A stretch of DNA of 64,000 bases. Origin: PNON01 sp964387025 (GTDB lineage: Bacteria > Chloroflexota > Anaerolineae > Anaerolineales > Anaerolineaceae). The notes below the pieces were generated by a model, which saw only the letters and a list, made by a program, of their open reading frames with translations, was not told where the DNA came from and ran no database searches. The stretch covers positions 62,001 to 126,000 of the forward strand of contig CAYLUZ010000001.1 in NCBI GenBank assembly GCA_964387025.1, read 5' to 3'. Within the stretch, counting starts at the first letter, position 1; each line of letters starts with the position of its first letter. A program made the position numbers and the translations under genes. Shown here one piece after another: positions 16,871-24,984 of the stretch.

Positions 16871-17596
16871 TTAATAATATAAATCCATCGAGCTGATAGG
16901 TTCCATGGCGTGGATCGATTTGTGTTCAATTTCAGATATAATATCGTGTTTACGTGAATTTATATATTCAGAAATGATCTTTTTTTGTGTCCGCTGAGGC
17001 TGCATTTCAAAACCCAAATGTGTCAAATAATGCCCTAAAGGGCAAACCGCGATTAATTTTGTTCTCATTCTCATTACAGGAATGGCATTTCCTAGATCTA
17101 TTTCTACTTTCAAGGTTTCCCCGATCTTAGCGGGGATCTGCGATATATATTTAGTGTAAAGTAAGGCTCCAAGTCCATGTAATGATAAGTTTTCCAATCT
17201 CCCCCTGAGTCGATGATTCGCCATGGAAATTATAATTGAAATCGGATTCCTAGGTTCGACCCTTTCGGATTTTCTTTCATACCAGGGCGATTCGAAAAAA
17301 TTAAGATTGGTAAGGGTAATGATCCCTTTCTGAAAATCGATGTCCCGTACATTTGCAACCATCCCATGTGGAGAACTGGATGTAACCAGGAAAACACGCT
17401 CACGGATAGTTGAACAAATCTGTTGGTCGGGTACCTGCACAACGATATGATCCTTACCAATTTTAATTGTTCTCACTTCCCGGTTTAGGAGCAAAGCTTT
17501 ATAAGGAATTAGAATGGATAGTTTTTCGCCTGCTTTTATTAGAAAGTTCATCAACGAGAACTTTTGATTAGAATTAGGTGAGTTTGCTAAAAACAT
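16871..17596 (-). CDS. PilZ domain protein
   Basis: A 241-residue protein. The N-terminal ~105 residues resemble a YcgR-type flagellar-brake domain. A PilZ domain follows: its cyclic-di-GMP signature is ERKSERVEPRNP (RxxxR) and ENLSLHGLGALL (N-x-S-x-x-G). Such proteins change motility or surface behaviour on binding cyclic di-GMP. It is monocistronic, with GGGAGC upstream of the ATG. No cyclic-di-GMP synthase or flagellar gene lies in this window, so the output is unknown. Confidence 0.75.
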   Translation of the reverse strand: MFLANSPNSNQKFSLMNFLIKAGEKLSILIPYKALLLNREVRTIKIGKDHIVVQVPDQQICSTIRERVFLVTSSSPHGMVANVRDIDFQKGIITLTNLNFFESPWYERKSERVEPRNPISIIISMANHRLRGRLENLSLHGLGALLYTKYISQIPAKIGETLKVEIDLGNAIPVMRMRTKLIAVCPLGHYLTHLGFEMQPQRTQKKIISEYINSRKHDIISEIEHKSIHAMEPISSMDLYY

Positions 17597-17930
17597 GATC
17601 TTGCTCCCTTTAATATGGTGAGCAATCCATAAGGGATACTTTCAGGACCATGTGCGTTGAATAGAAGGAAGAATCCGGGAGCGTTGCATCCAACTTTTGA
17701 ATTGTTGATGTTTTGGACTCACAATATACATCTTTTTTAGGAAAATTCAATAAATAATGCATTAATTCCAGATTAGAGTTACCAATCCAATATGGAAAAT
17801 CACATTAGTGGAGTTTGTCTAGTGACTTTTTTATTGTGAATACTAATCTAATGGAATGGGTCGTCTATCTCCCAAGATTTACCAATAGAAATTCTGGGTT
17901 TTATTACCTTAGATAGCACAAATTTCAATA
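17597..17930. other. intergenic region without recognisable genes
   Basis: 334 bp of A/T-rich DNA between two minus-strand genes, presumably holding the PilZ-gene promoter. I see no coding frame, hairpin terminator or repeat worth calling. Confidence 0.5.
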
Positions 17931-18755
17931 TCAAGTGACATCACTGATCAGCCAGGTTTCATGATGATGAATGGATTGACCAGGTTCGAGTTCCATTATG
18001 CCGCTTAATGACTCCAACTCAACGATCAATCCATTGGTATAAATTTCAGCATTGCACCCAAAGTCCGGATAATGAGCATATTGATCGAATGAGAATTCCT
18101 TTCGAAAAATAATGCCGTTGTTTGTATAAGACAATAATCCTTGTGGGCAGCGCGCCCCTACCTTGAATATTTCCTCAGCAGACGTAACATCTACCTGCAG
18201 ATTATCATCCATTAGATGAAAGCGTGGGTCTGAGAACTTTCCGTAAGGCCAAAAACTTAATTGCCTATCAGGTAATAAGTTGGAGCCGGATTCGCCGCGC
18301 AGTGGCATTTTGGCTATTCCTCCAGCCGGGAGAACAGTGATAGCCCAGGCTGCACAAACTATTGAATGATTGTTGGAATTTGTCAGGATGTGGTCCAGGG
18401 AGACACAGGGGTTTGTTTCAGACAGATTGATATAGAGTGTTTTTTGTAGTCCGGTGGGTTTTTCCACCTCGCCAATCAAACTTACAGAATTCCCCGACCT
18501 ATCAACCTTTAACCCGAAATCATCTGGAATGTAAGTAAATTCGGGAGATTCGGGTGCTGCCCAAAAACGGTGGCCGCCATGGATCGTATAATCACCATAT
18601 GGTGAGTTTAATTTTGCGTCAGGAGTTTCGGCCAGTACATTATTGTTAGTGCCTTTATATATCAAACGAACGATGCGCGGACCTGCCTGGGCTAGGTATT
18701 CGAGAGATAGAAAATCGTTTTCCAGTATGCCGGTTGGTTGATTGTAGTAAGTCAT
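17931..18755 (-). CDS. DUF4380/galactose-mutarotase-like protein
   Basis: A 274-residue beta-sandwich-type protein. HGGHRFWAAPE (~residue 59) and the C-terminal HYPDFGCNAEIYTNG...LELEPG are characteristic of DUF4380 and related aldose-1-epimerase-like folds. No signal peptide is evident. A carbohydrate substrate is likely by fold, but no catalytic role is established. I prefer the ATG at 18755, preceded by AAGGTGG, over a GTG three codons earlier. It stands alone. Confidence 0.7.
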   Translation of the reverse strand: MTYYNQPTGILENDFLSLEYLAQAGPRIVRLIYKGTNNNVLAETPDAKLNSPYGDYTIHGGHRFWAAPESPEFTYIPDDFGLKVDRSGNSVSLIGEVEKPTGLQKTLYINLSETNPCVSLDHILTNSNNHSIVCAAWAITVLPAGGIAKMPLRGESGSNLLPDRQLSFWPYGKFSDPRFHLMDDNLQVDVTSAEEIFKVGARCPQGLLSYTNNGIIFRKEFSFDQYAHYPDFGCNAEIYTNGLIVELESLSGIMELEPGQSIHHHETWLISDVT

Positions 18756-18940
18756 TAGGTCCACCTTGTGTTACGGGTTTAGACCATTATATCAATGCTT
18801 TACTCTTGTAATATAGAATCCATCTTCCTAAAGGTAATGCTGCTTTTAGAACCATGATTGCAGGTTTTGATCAACTTCATGAGCTGTAAAAAAATTTCCC
18901 GAAGAAAATTCTGGGAGATCAACTGACGAATTCTGAAATA

Positions 18941-19972
18941 TTATTGAACTGTATTCGGGGCGATTGCTCCAGCAGTCAGTTCACCGATCAATTCATTCAC
19001 CAATCTCATTTTTCCGTCTGTCAGCATATTCGAATCAATATCAGTTACGCTGAGGCTTGCCGGTACCACCTTGCCTGGAGCGCCGGATAGGATATCCGTC
19101 CATGCTGCCTGCAAACCGGCAGCATAATCCATCTTTATGGTTGCTATCCAGGACGGTCTCAGCGTATCCGGAGGAGACTGTGATCCGATTAGTTTCATTC
19201 CCGACTGGACTAGATAAGCCATCATATCGGGGATTGCCACTCCCGGATATATGTATGCGGTTTTTACTGCACTTGCAATGAACGCATCAGCAACCGGCTG
19301 CCATTCCGGTTGTGATGCGTTTGGATTAAGTTCCAAAATCGGGGAGTCATAGTTGAAAGGTGCATATTTCTTTTGACACAATCCACAGAAGAAGGACACT
19401 CCATTTCGGAATCCGTCTCCTGCCAATAATCCTTCATTGGTACCGGCCTGGGTGAGCGCGCCTACCCGCCATTCATTGGTAAGGATGGCGGAAATGTAAC
19501 CTGCCATAAAACCGGACCATTCCGGATGTGTCCCATCTGCACCGACAACAAACAAATTCGTAGCCGGTTGGATGGAAGGCATGGCTACTGAAATAAACCG
19601 AATATCAGGAAATCTGCCAGCCAGATCGTTGACGCCGGGATCAGGTGGCAGCACAACCACCACTTTTACATCTGCTGTCAACAATTCGGGGGGCAGGTTG
19701 GGTGTCGTCTCAACTGATAAACCAGTCTGCCCGGCTAATGATTGGACAACCCCAACAATATTCTGGACATCTGCCTCGGCTAGTTGAGATCCAGTTGAGA
19801 TGAGCACCCTGGTTGCAATTGGAACTACAGTGGCTGTTGGTGCTTCAGTGGGTGGAACCGGGGATGGGATTTCAACACTGGTTTGGGTGGTATTTGGTGT
19901 TGAACCTCCTGTACAACCGGCTATAAGGATAATGGAAATAAGCAGGGGAATAATTAGGTGTTTTCTGAACAT
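18941..19972 (-). CDS. BMP-family solute-binding lipoprotein
   Basis: A 343-residue lipoprotein (lipobox LIAGC, Cys ~19) with a Thr/Pro-rich linker followed by a periplasmic-binding-protein fold. The segments GADGTHPEWSGFMAGYISAIL and GRFPDIRFISVAMP recall the Bmp/PnrA (Med) family that captures nucleosides for ABC import. No permease or ATPase gene is adjacent, so it may serve a remote transporter or a sensor. A TACAAT box exactly 7 nt before the ATG and the absence of a binding site suggest a leaderless mRNA. Confidence 0.75.
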   Translation of the reverse strand: MFRKHLIIPLLISIILIAGCTGGSTPNTTQTSVEIPSPVPPTEAPTATVVPIATRVLISTGSQLAEADVQNIVGVVQSLAGQTGLSVETTPNLPPELLTADVKVVVVLPPDPGVNDLAGRFPDIRFISVAMPSIQPATNLFVVGADGTHPEWSGFMAGYISAILTNEWRVGALTQAGTNEGLLAGDGFRNGVSFFCGLCQKKYAPFNYDSPILELNPNASQPEWQPVADAFIASAVKTAYIYPGVAIPDMMAYLVQSGMKLIGSQSPPDTLRPSWIATIKMDYAAGLQAAWTDILSGAPGKVVPASLSVTDIDSNMLTDGKMRLVNELIGELTAGAIAPNTVQ

Positions 19973-20017
19973 AATGGATATTGTAACCTATACGGTGAAT
20001 GGATTTAACATATGTTA

Positions 20018-20023
20018 TATAAT
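20018..20023 (+). promoter_or_regulatory. -10 box (leaderless HAD-gene transcript)
   Basis: TATAAT six bases before the ATG at 20030; no convincing -35 is seen. The divergent lipoprotein gene has TACAAT on the minus strand at 19980-19985, also 7 nt before its ATG, so both genes may be transcribed without leaders from a 57-bp shared region. Confidence 0.4.
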
Positions 20024-20029
20024 AATTAT

Positions 20030-20500
20030 ATGATCCATATTATGATTCCAGGTAAAGCGCCCCTTGAAATCGAATATCTGGTTTGCGATGTGAATGGTAC
20101 TCTGGCTGTTGATGGTGTACTCATGGAGGGAATCAAAGATTCCATCTCATCATTACTCAGCCTGGTTGAAATTCACCTATTGACAGCAGACACTTTCGGA
20201 AAAGGGGCTGAAATTGCCAATTCATTGGGGGTTAAATTCGCCATTCTCAAGCCTGGGAATGAACGGGAACAAAAAGCTGCATATGTTCGAAAATTAGGAG
20301 CCCTAAAAGTGGCTGCGCTTGGTCAAGGTGCGAACGATGAATTAATGGTTAAAGAAGCTGTGTTGGGAATCTGTGTACTTTCCCCTGAAGGGACTGCAAT
20401 TCCAACCCTGCTCGCCGCCAAAATAGTCTGTCCGGATGGAAATTCAGCTTTGCAGCTTTTACTCCACCCCACCCGGCTGATCGCCTCTTTGCGCATATGA
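20030..20500 (+). CDS. HAD-superfamily hydrolase-like protein
   Basis: A 156-residue protein resembling soluble P-type-ATPase-like HAD phosphatases. The nucleophile motif is CDVNGTL (Asp-x-Asn-Gly-Thr instead of DxDGT), LTADTFG is motif II, and GQGANDELM is the metal-binding motif. The whole core lacks a cap domain. Substrate unknown. The start is unsure: ATGs at 20012, 20030 and 20042 are in frame, and 20030 fits a leaderless transcript. Its stop overlaps the next gene's start (ATGA), indicating translational coupling. Confidence 0.75.
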   Translation: MIHIMIPGKAPLEIEYLVCDVNGTLAVDGVLMEGIKDSISSLLSLVEIHLLTADTFGKGAEIANSLGVKFAILKPGNEREQKAAYVRKLGALKVAALGQGANDELMVKEAVLGICVLSPEGTAIPTLLAAKIVCPDGNSALQLLLHPTRLIASLRI

Positions 20501-21729
20501 ATTTTACCAGCGAGCCATTTTTAGAACCGGAACCGCCAACCCCCGCGCACCATCACAGGCGGAGAAGGTTTTTCCCTTCATTAAATGATGCGCATCGTTC
20601 AGAACTGGTGGAAAACCTGGCAAAAAGGGTTTCGCCAAACTTAGACTTCTTTCTTTTTGCGATTTTATCCGGTGCAATAACAGCGATCGCATTTCTGTTT
20701 AACTCGTATTCACTTCTAATCCTGGCAGCACTATTGGCACCCATCATGTCGCCGGTCATAGGACTAAGCCTGGCAGGAGCCATCGGATCGGTGCGGTTCT
20801 TTTTCTTATCGTTGGCAGGTGTTTTTGTTGCAGGCCTGCTGGTATTCATTGTCGGTTCACTGGCAGGTGTCGCCAGTCTGATCTGGCCTGATGCATATGC
20901 AGCCCAAAAGGTCAATTTCTCCCATGTCACCTGGGATATCTTATTGATCCTGCTTCTTGGGGTTGTTCTCACGTCTTTGTCGCTCGTGAAAAGCGAAGAA
21001 AAGCCAGTGCTACCATCAGCTGCAATTGCTTATGTAATATTCTCGACTGCAGGTGGAATCGGCTTTAACCTCGGAAGGGGGAATTTTTCAGTTGCACTGG
21101 ATGGCAGCCTTACCCTGGGTATTTACCTGATGATCAGCGCTCTGCTCGGCGCAATCATTTTCCTGGTTTTTGGTTTTCGATCAAGGACAATTACAGGCTA
21201 TGGGTTATTGCTCGTCGTTCTGGCTTTAGCTGGAATAATGATCTTTCAACAGAAAACGTTTACTGGTAGTAATTTCATTCCCGCAATGGCCGCAAAATCC
21301 ACCCCAATTGATTCGAGTTTGTTAATCCCTACCGATCCTTCAATGCCGGTACAAGCGGGAATTAGTATTTCAAATACACTACCATCCACTTCAACTCTTC
21401 GGCCATCTGCCACTTCCACCCGCACCGTTACACCTACGAAAACAGGCACCTCAACCGCCATTGTCACACCCGGCCCTACACCTGTAATGTTGTTGGTGGA
21501 TGCAACCGGGCAAACCGGTGCCCGCCTGCGAGAACGGCCGGGATTTGCCAGTAAATTGATCAAAATTATTGATAATGGACTTTTGGTAAAATTATTACCC
21601 GGCATAGAATTTAAGGATAAAGTGTACTGGGCGCAAGTGGAAACCATTGATGGTACAATTGGCTGGATGGTGTACTCAACTCTCTCCACACCCACACCCT
21701 CCGCACTTACCACTCCCACACAGGATTGA
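20497..21729 (+). CDS. DUF389 membrane protein with C-terminal SH3-like domain
   Basis: A 410-residue protein. After a basic His/Arg-rich N-terminus there are about six membrane helices (residues ~50-255) with the DUF389 hallmark LLAPIMSPVIGLSLAGAIG. A Thr/Pro-rich linker (~residues 295-325) leads to a bacterial SH3 domain (GARLRERPGFASKLI...WAQVE). DUF389 has no settled function. The SH3 domain would lie outside the cell and could bind wall or surface polymers. It overlaps the upstream HAD gene by 4 bases. Confidence 0.8.
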   Translation: MNFTSEPFLEPEPPTPAHHHRRRRFFPSLNDAHRSELVENLAKRVSPNLDFFLFAILSGAITAIAFLFNSYSLLILAALLAPIMSPVIGLSLAGAIGSVRFFFLSLAGVFVAGLLVFIVGSLAGVASLIWPDAYAAQKVNFSHVTWDILLILLLGVVLTSLSLVKSEEKPVLPSAAIAYVIFSTAGGIGFNLGRGNFSVALDGSLTLGIYLMISALLGAIIFLVFGFRSRTITGYGLLLVVLALAGIMIFQQKTFTGSNFIPAMAAKSTPIDSSLLIPTDPSMPVQAGISISNTLPSTSTLRPSATSTRTVTPTKTGTSTAIVTPGPTPVMLLVDATGQTGARLRERPGFASKLIKIIDNGLLVKLLPGIEFKDKVYWAQVETIDGTIGWMVYSTLSTPTPSALTTPTQD

Positions 21730-21758
21730 TAAAAACTTAAATTCAGGAGATCTTATTC

Positions 21759-23219
21759 ATGACGATACACTTTGGAACCGACGGTTGGCGTGCCGTCATT
21801 TCAGATACATTCACATTCACTAATCTGCGCCAACTAACTCAGGCAATCTCCGATGCGATCGCATCAGGGCAATGGATAAATGGTTTCCAGCTTGATGTTC
21901 CGGCTGATCCGAATTTGATGATAGTCGGTTTCGATACACGTTTTCTTTCTGATCGCTACGCCCAGGAAGCTGCCCGTGTCCTGGCAGCCAATGGCTATAA
22001 AGTTCTTCTAACTCAGGCCGATGCACCAACTCCTGCCATCTCTTATGTGGTCCGAAACAGGCATGCCATTGGCGGGATCGTGATCACAGCCAGTCACAAT
22101 GCACCTCGTTACAATGGTGTTAAGTTAAAAGCAGCCTATGGGGGTTCTGCTCTGCCCGAGCAATGCCGGCGGGTGGAAGTATTTCTCTCGGATAATGAGG
22201 CTCAAGCTCGCGGTCCAAATTTGATGGATTTCGATCATGCCCGAAAAGATGGCAGTATTGAACGTTTCAACCCCATCTTGGAATATGGCGAACATTTACG
22301 GAAAATGATCAATTTTGATCTGATCGCTGAAAATCCACAGCGATTTGTAGTTGATTCCATGTACGGAGCAGGTCGCGGTGTGATCAAAGGTCTTCTTCAA
22401 GGAAGCGGCTGTGAGATCCACGAGATCCGTGGCGAACTAAACCCAGGGTTTGGGGGTGTACACCCTGAGCCGATCGCTAAATACCTTGGTGCCCTGGCTG
22501 GTGCTATCTCAATGGGGATGGGAGATTTCGGTTTGGCCACGGATGGAGATGCTGATCGAATCGGAGCGATGGATGGACGTGGTAATTTTGTTGATCCACA
22601 CAAGATCATGGCGCTATCATTAAAATACCTTGTTGAAAAGAAGGGTTGGCGCGGCTCTGTCGTAAGGACTGTTTCCACCACCCGGATGGTCGATCGCCTG
22701 GCTGCCCGTTATGGGTTGGAATGCCGGGAGACACCGGTCGGTTTCAACCATATCGCTGACTACATGCTCAAAGAAGATGTGCTTATTGGTGGTGAGGAAT
22801 CTGGTGGAATTTCTTTCAAAGGCCACATTCCTGAAGGAGACGGCATTCTTATGGGTCTCCTTTTGACTGAACTCATCGCCGAATCCAAAACCACCCTGTA
22901 TGAATTGGTCGATGGATTATTAAAGGATGTCGGTCCTGCCTTCTATGAAAGAACTGATCTGCGTTTGAAACATCCGGTTAGCAAAGAAGTGATCACACAT
23001 CGTTTGACACAAGAAGCGCCCCAGGAACTGGGTGGTCAAAAACTGTTGGAAGTTCAGACACTGGATGGCGTAAAATACATTTTTTCTGATGATTCATGGC
23101 TTCTGGTGCGTCCATCCGGCACAGAATCAGTATTAAGGGTATATGCTGAAGGCCGGACTGAAGATATGGTGAAAGAATTACTCGACTTTGGCCATAAATT
23201 CGCCCAGACCATAGTTTAG
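21759..23219 (+). CDS. phosphoglucomutase/phosphomannomutase family protein
   Basis: A 486-residue alpha-D-phosphohexomutase. The phosphoserine loop is TASHNAPRYNG (~residue 109), the metal loop DGDADR (~residue 263), the sugar-binding loop GGEESGG (~residue 345) and the phosphate-binding loop RPSGTE near the C-terminus; all four are intact. It interconverts hexose 1- and 6-phosphates for polysaccharide or glycogen metabolism. AGGAG precedes the ATG. It is 29 nt downstream of the DUF389 gene, probably in one operon. Confidence 0.95.
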   Translation: MTIHFGTDGWRAVISDTFTFTNLRQLTQAISDAIASGQWINGFQLDVPADPNLMIVGFDTRFLSDRYAQEAARVLAANGYKVLLTQADAPTPAISYVVRNRHAIGGIVITASHNAPRYNGVKLKAAYGGSALPEQCRRVEVFLSDNEAQARGPNLMDFDHARKDGSIERFNPILEYGEHLRKMINFDLIAENPQRFVVDSMYGAGRGVIKGLLQGSGCEIHEIRGELNPGFGGVHPEPIAKYLGALAGAISMGMGDFGLATDGDADRIGAMDGRGNFVDPHKIMALSLKYLVEKKGWRGSVVRTVSTTRMVDRLAARYGLECRETPVGFNHIADYMLKEDVLIGGEESGGISFKGHIPEGDGILMGLLLTELIAESKTTLYELVDGLLKDVGPAFYERTDLRLKHPVSKEVITHRLTQEAPQELGGQKLLEVQTLDGVKYIFSDDSWLLVRPSGTESVLRVYAEGRTEDMVKELLDFGHKFAQTIV

Positions 23220-23236
23220 TGAAAGCTTGTGTTATT

Positions 23237-23377
23237 ATGGCAAACAATACCAATCAAAAAAAGAAAACCGGTCTAAATCGGGAACAAAAGCGACAGAGAA
23301 CCCAAAAGATCATCTTTTCGATCATCGCCTTGATCATCATTATTTCCTGGATCCTGTCTCTATTAGTGCAAATCTAA
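23237..23377 (+). CDS. 46-residue single-span membrane protein
   Basis: A small gene starting ATG at 23237, 17 nt after the phosphohexomutase stop. The product has a Lys/Arg/Gln-rich first half and one C-terminal hydrophobic helix (IIFSIIALIIIISWIL). This charged-then-hydrophobic layout is typical of real small membrane proteins, and a good terminator follows the gene. There is no strong ribosome binding site, so coupling to the upstream gene is likely. Function unknown. Confidence 0.6.
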   Translation: MANNTNQKKKTGLNREQKRQRTQKIIFSIIALIIIISWILSLLVQI

Positions 23378-23421
23378 TAAATTTTTTATTTGTATGTAAT
23401 CAAGGGATACAAACAAATCCC

Positions 23422-23467
23422 GGCTGGAAATGGTCACTAAGTGTGATCAAACCAGCCTTTTTATTTT
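23422..23467 (+). terminator. intrinsic terminator
   Basis: A two-tier hairpin: GGCTGG (23422-23427) with CCAGCC (23452-23457), and inside it GGTCAC with GTGATC. It is followed by TTTTTATTTT. It ends the 20.0-23.4 kb operon on the plus strand. Confidence 0.8.
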
Positions 23468-23538
23468 CAAATGGTCGTATTCTAATATTATTACAAGCGT
23501 ATAAAAGTCGAGCTGAAGTGTGTATCAAGGGGATGTAT

Positions 23539-24144
23539 TTAATACTTTCCCTGGTGGATTAATTTTCGCAGCAATGGTAGTGTGTTTTGCAAAGCTCGCG
23601 CCCGATGGCTTACGTTGTTCTTTTCACTATCAGGTAATTCAGCCATGGTCTGATCGGATCCGTTCATCAGAAAGATCGGATCGTAACCGAATCCATTTGT
23701 TCCTCTTTCTAATGGAATAATTTCTCCATCACAGCGGCCAGTAAAGAACCAATGCCTGCCGTTAGGCAGGCAAAAACAAATGGTACAGGTAAAAAATGCT
23801 GTCCATGGGCGTGGTTTGGATGTTAATAATGAGAGTAAATATACCCGTCTATCGTGGTCCGTTGCATTCGGAATAGGCGCAAAACGGTTGGAAAAAAGTC
23901 CCGGGGAGCCATCCAAAGCAGCAACCTCCAGCCCGCTGTCATCACCCAGGCTGGGCAGATTGGTTCGTACCGTATATGCAGATGCCTTAATGTACGCATT
24001 TTCGCGGTACGAATTCCCGGTTTCCGCTACGTCCATTTCGATACCCAGTTCATATGAAGTACAAACTGAAATAGGCAGCCCATTCAATATGGCTTGAATT
24101 TCAACTACTTTCCCTTTATTCTCTGTTGCCAGGCAAATTTTCAT
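23539..24144 (-). CDS. rdgB: RdgB/HAM1 non-canonical purine NTP pyrophosphatase
   Basis: A 201-residue house-cleaning enzyme that hydrolyses ITP, dITP and XTP to the monophosphates. The start motif ATENKGKVVEIQ is the substrate-binding S/T-x-N-x-x-K signature. LGDDSGLEVAALDGSPG holds the metal-binding acidic residues, GFGYDPIFL the base pocket and SHRARA the C-terminal signature. The frame extends 35 codons upstream, but homologues begin at MKICLATEN, so I use the ATG at 24144. Confidence 0.92.
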   Translation of the reverse strand: MKICLATENKGKVVEIQAILNGLPISVCTSYELGIEMDVAETGNSYRENAYIKASAYTVRTNLPSLGDDSGLEVAALDGSPGLFSNRFAPIPNATDHDRRVYLLSLLTSKPRPWTAFFTCTICFCLPNGRHWFFTGRCDGEIIPLERGTNGFGYDPIFLMNGSDQTMAELPDSEKNNVSHRARALQNTLPLLRKLIHQGKY

Positions 24145-24239
24145 GATTAAATTAAACCACATTTTTGTCCATGCTCTACTGATATGTATATTGCTTATTA
24201 ACCTTTCCATACAAACACGATTTTTCCAACCCCCAAATC

Positions 24240-24300
24240 TACTATTCACTATTTTTTAATTTTCCGTTTTCCACTCTCTATTTTCCATTCTCATTTGTAA
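24240..24300 (+). repeat. intergenic pyrimidine-rich tract
   Basis: About 60 bp rich in TTTTCC/CTCTATTTTCC phrases in the divergent rdgB-yceD gap. It resembles the larger tract after holB at 2.1-2.3 kb. No coding potential. Confidence 0.45.
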
Positions 24301-24332
24301 TAATTAATATTTATGATAAAAATAGTAATTAA

Positions 24333-24361
24333 TTGACAATGAAGAATAAATGTGCTATAGT
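24333..24361 (+). promoter_or_regulatory. near-consensus sigma-70 promoter of yceD-rpoD
   Basis: TTGACA (24333-24338), 17 bases, then TATAGT (24356-24361) with an extended TG one base upstream. Predicted start near 24368. The ATG at 24350 lies within the promoter and cannot be the translation start, which moves the yceD start to a downstream GTG. Confidence 0.85.
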
Positions 24362-24400
24362 GTTTTCTGTAATTATCCTTTTATTGTCCGAATTAATCCT

Positions 24401-24880
24401 GTGAATCAATCTCGGAATCAGCTGCGGCTCAATGTAGGTTTTATAATTAGCCAACCCATCGGCTATAGCCGGGATTTCGCCTTCGATATTGCCCACCTGC
24501 ACCTATCGACTGAACTGGATCTGAATGATTTTTCTGGATTCACCAGGATTGGCAGAACCCAACAAGGCCTTATTTTACAAGCTAAATATCATTGCACTAT
24601 CCTGACAGAGTGTGTCCGCTGTCTCACAGAAACCATCGTTCCATTGCAGACTGAATTTGATGAACTGTATGCATTTACTACCAGGAGTGTATCAGAATCC
24701 GGGTTGATCCTGCCAGAAGACGGGCATATCGACCTGGAACCTCTGCTTCGAGAGTACCTGACATTGGAGGTCCCCATCCGTCCCCTTTGCCGACCGGATT
24801 GTAAAGGGTTATGCATTGAATGCGGTGAGAATCTCAATGACAGGTTGTGTGAACACCAAACCAAACAGCCGGGTATTTAG
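24401..24880 (+). CDS. YceD/DUF177 family protein
   Basis: About 159 residues from the GTG at 24401, the first usable start after the promoter. It has the DUF177 layout: a central C-x2-C pair (TECVRCL, ~residue 69) and a C-terminal PLCRPDCKGLCIECGENLN metal-binding-like motif. In other bacteria the family is linked to 23S rRNA processing and lies next to rpmF. Here rpmF is absent and rpoD follows. No clear ribosome binding site is seen, so the start is the weakest part of the call. Confidence 0.8.
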   Translation: MNQSRNQLRLNVGFIISQPIGYSRDFAFDIAHLHLSTELDLNDFSGFTRIGRTQQGLILQAKYHCTILTECVRCLTETIVPLQTEFDELYAFTTRSVSESGLILPEDGHIDLEPLLREYLTLEVPIRPLCRPDCKGLCIECGENLNDRLCEHQTKQPGI

Positions 24881-24984
24881 CACCTAAATTAGCATATCCG
24901 GCACAATGACCACAGCCAGCTTTTCAAGGCGGGTAACACGGTGAGTGGTCTATACATAACAGGTTGATCTGGAGGAGGGTGCAA

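Noticed and set aside
23227..23562. A 111-codon plus-strand frame after the phosphohexomutase
   Set aside because: It is out of frame with the credible 46-residue gene, runs through the terminator and has random composition.
24350..24400. ATG at 24350 as the start of the YceD protein
   Set aside because: It lies between the -35 and -10 boxes of a near-consensus promoter and would not be transcribed.
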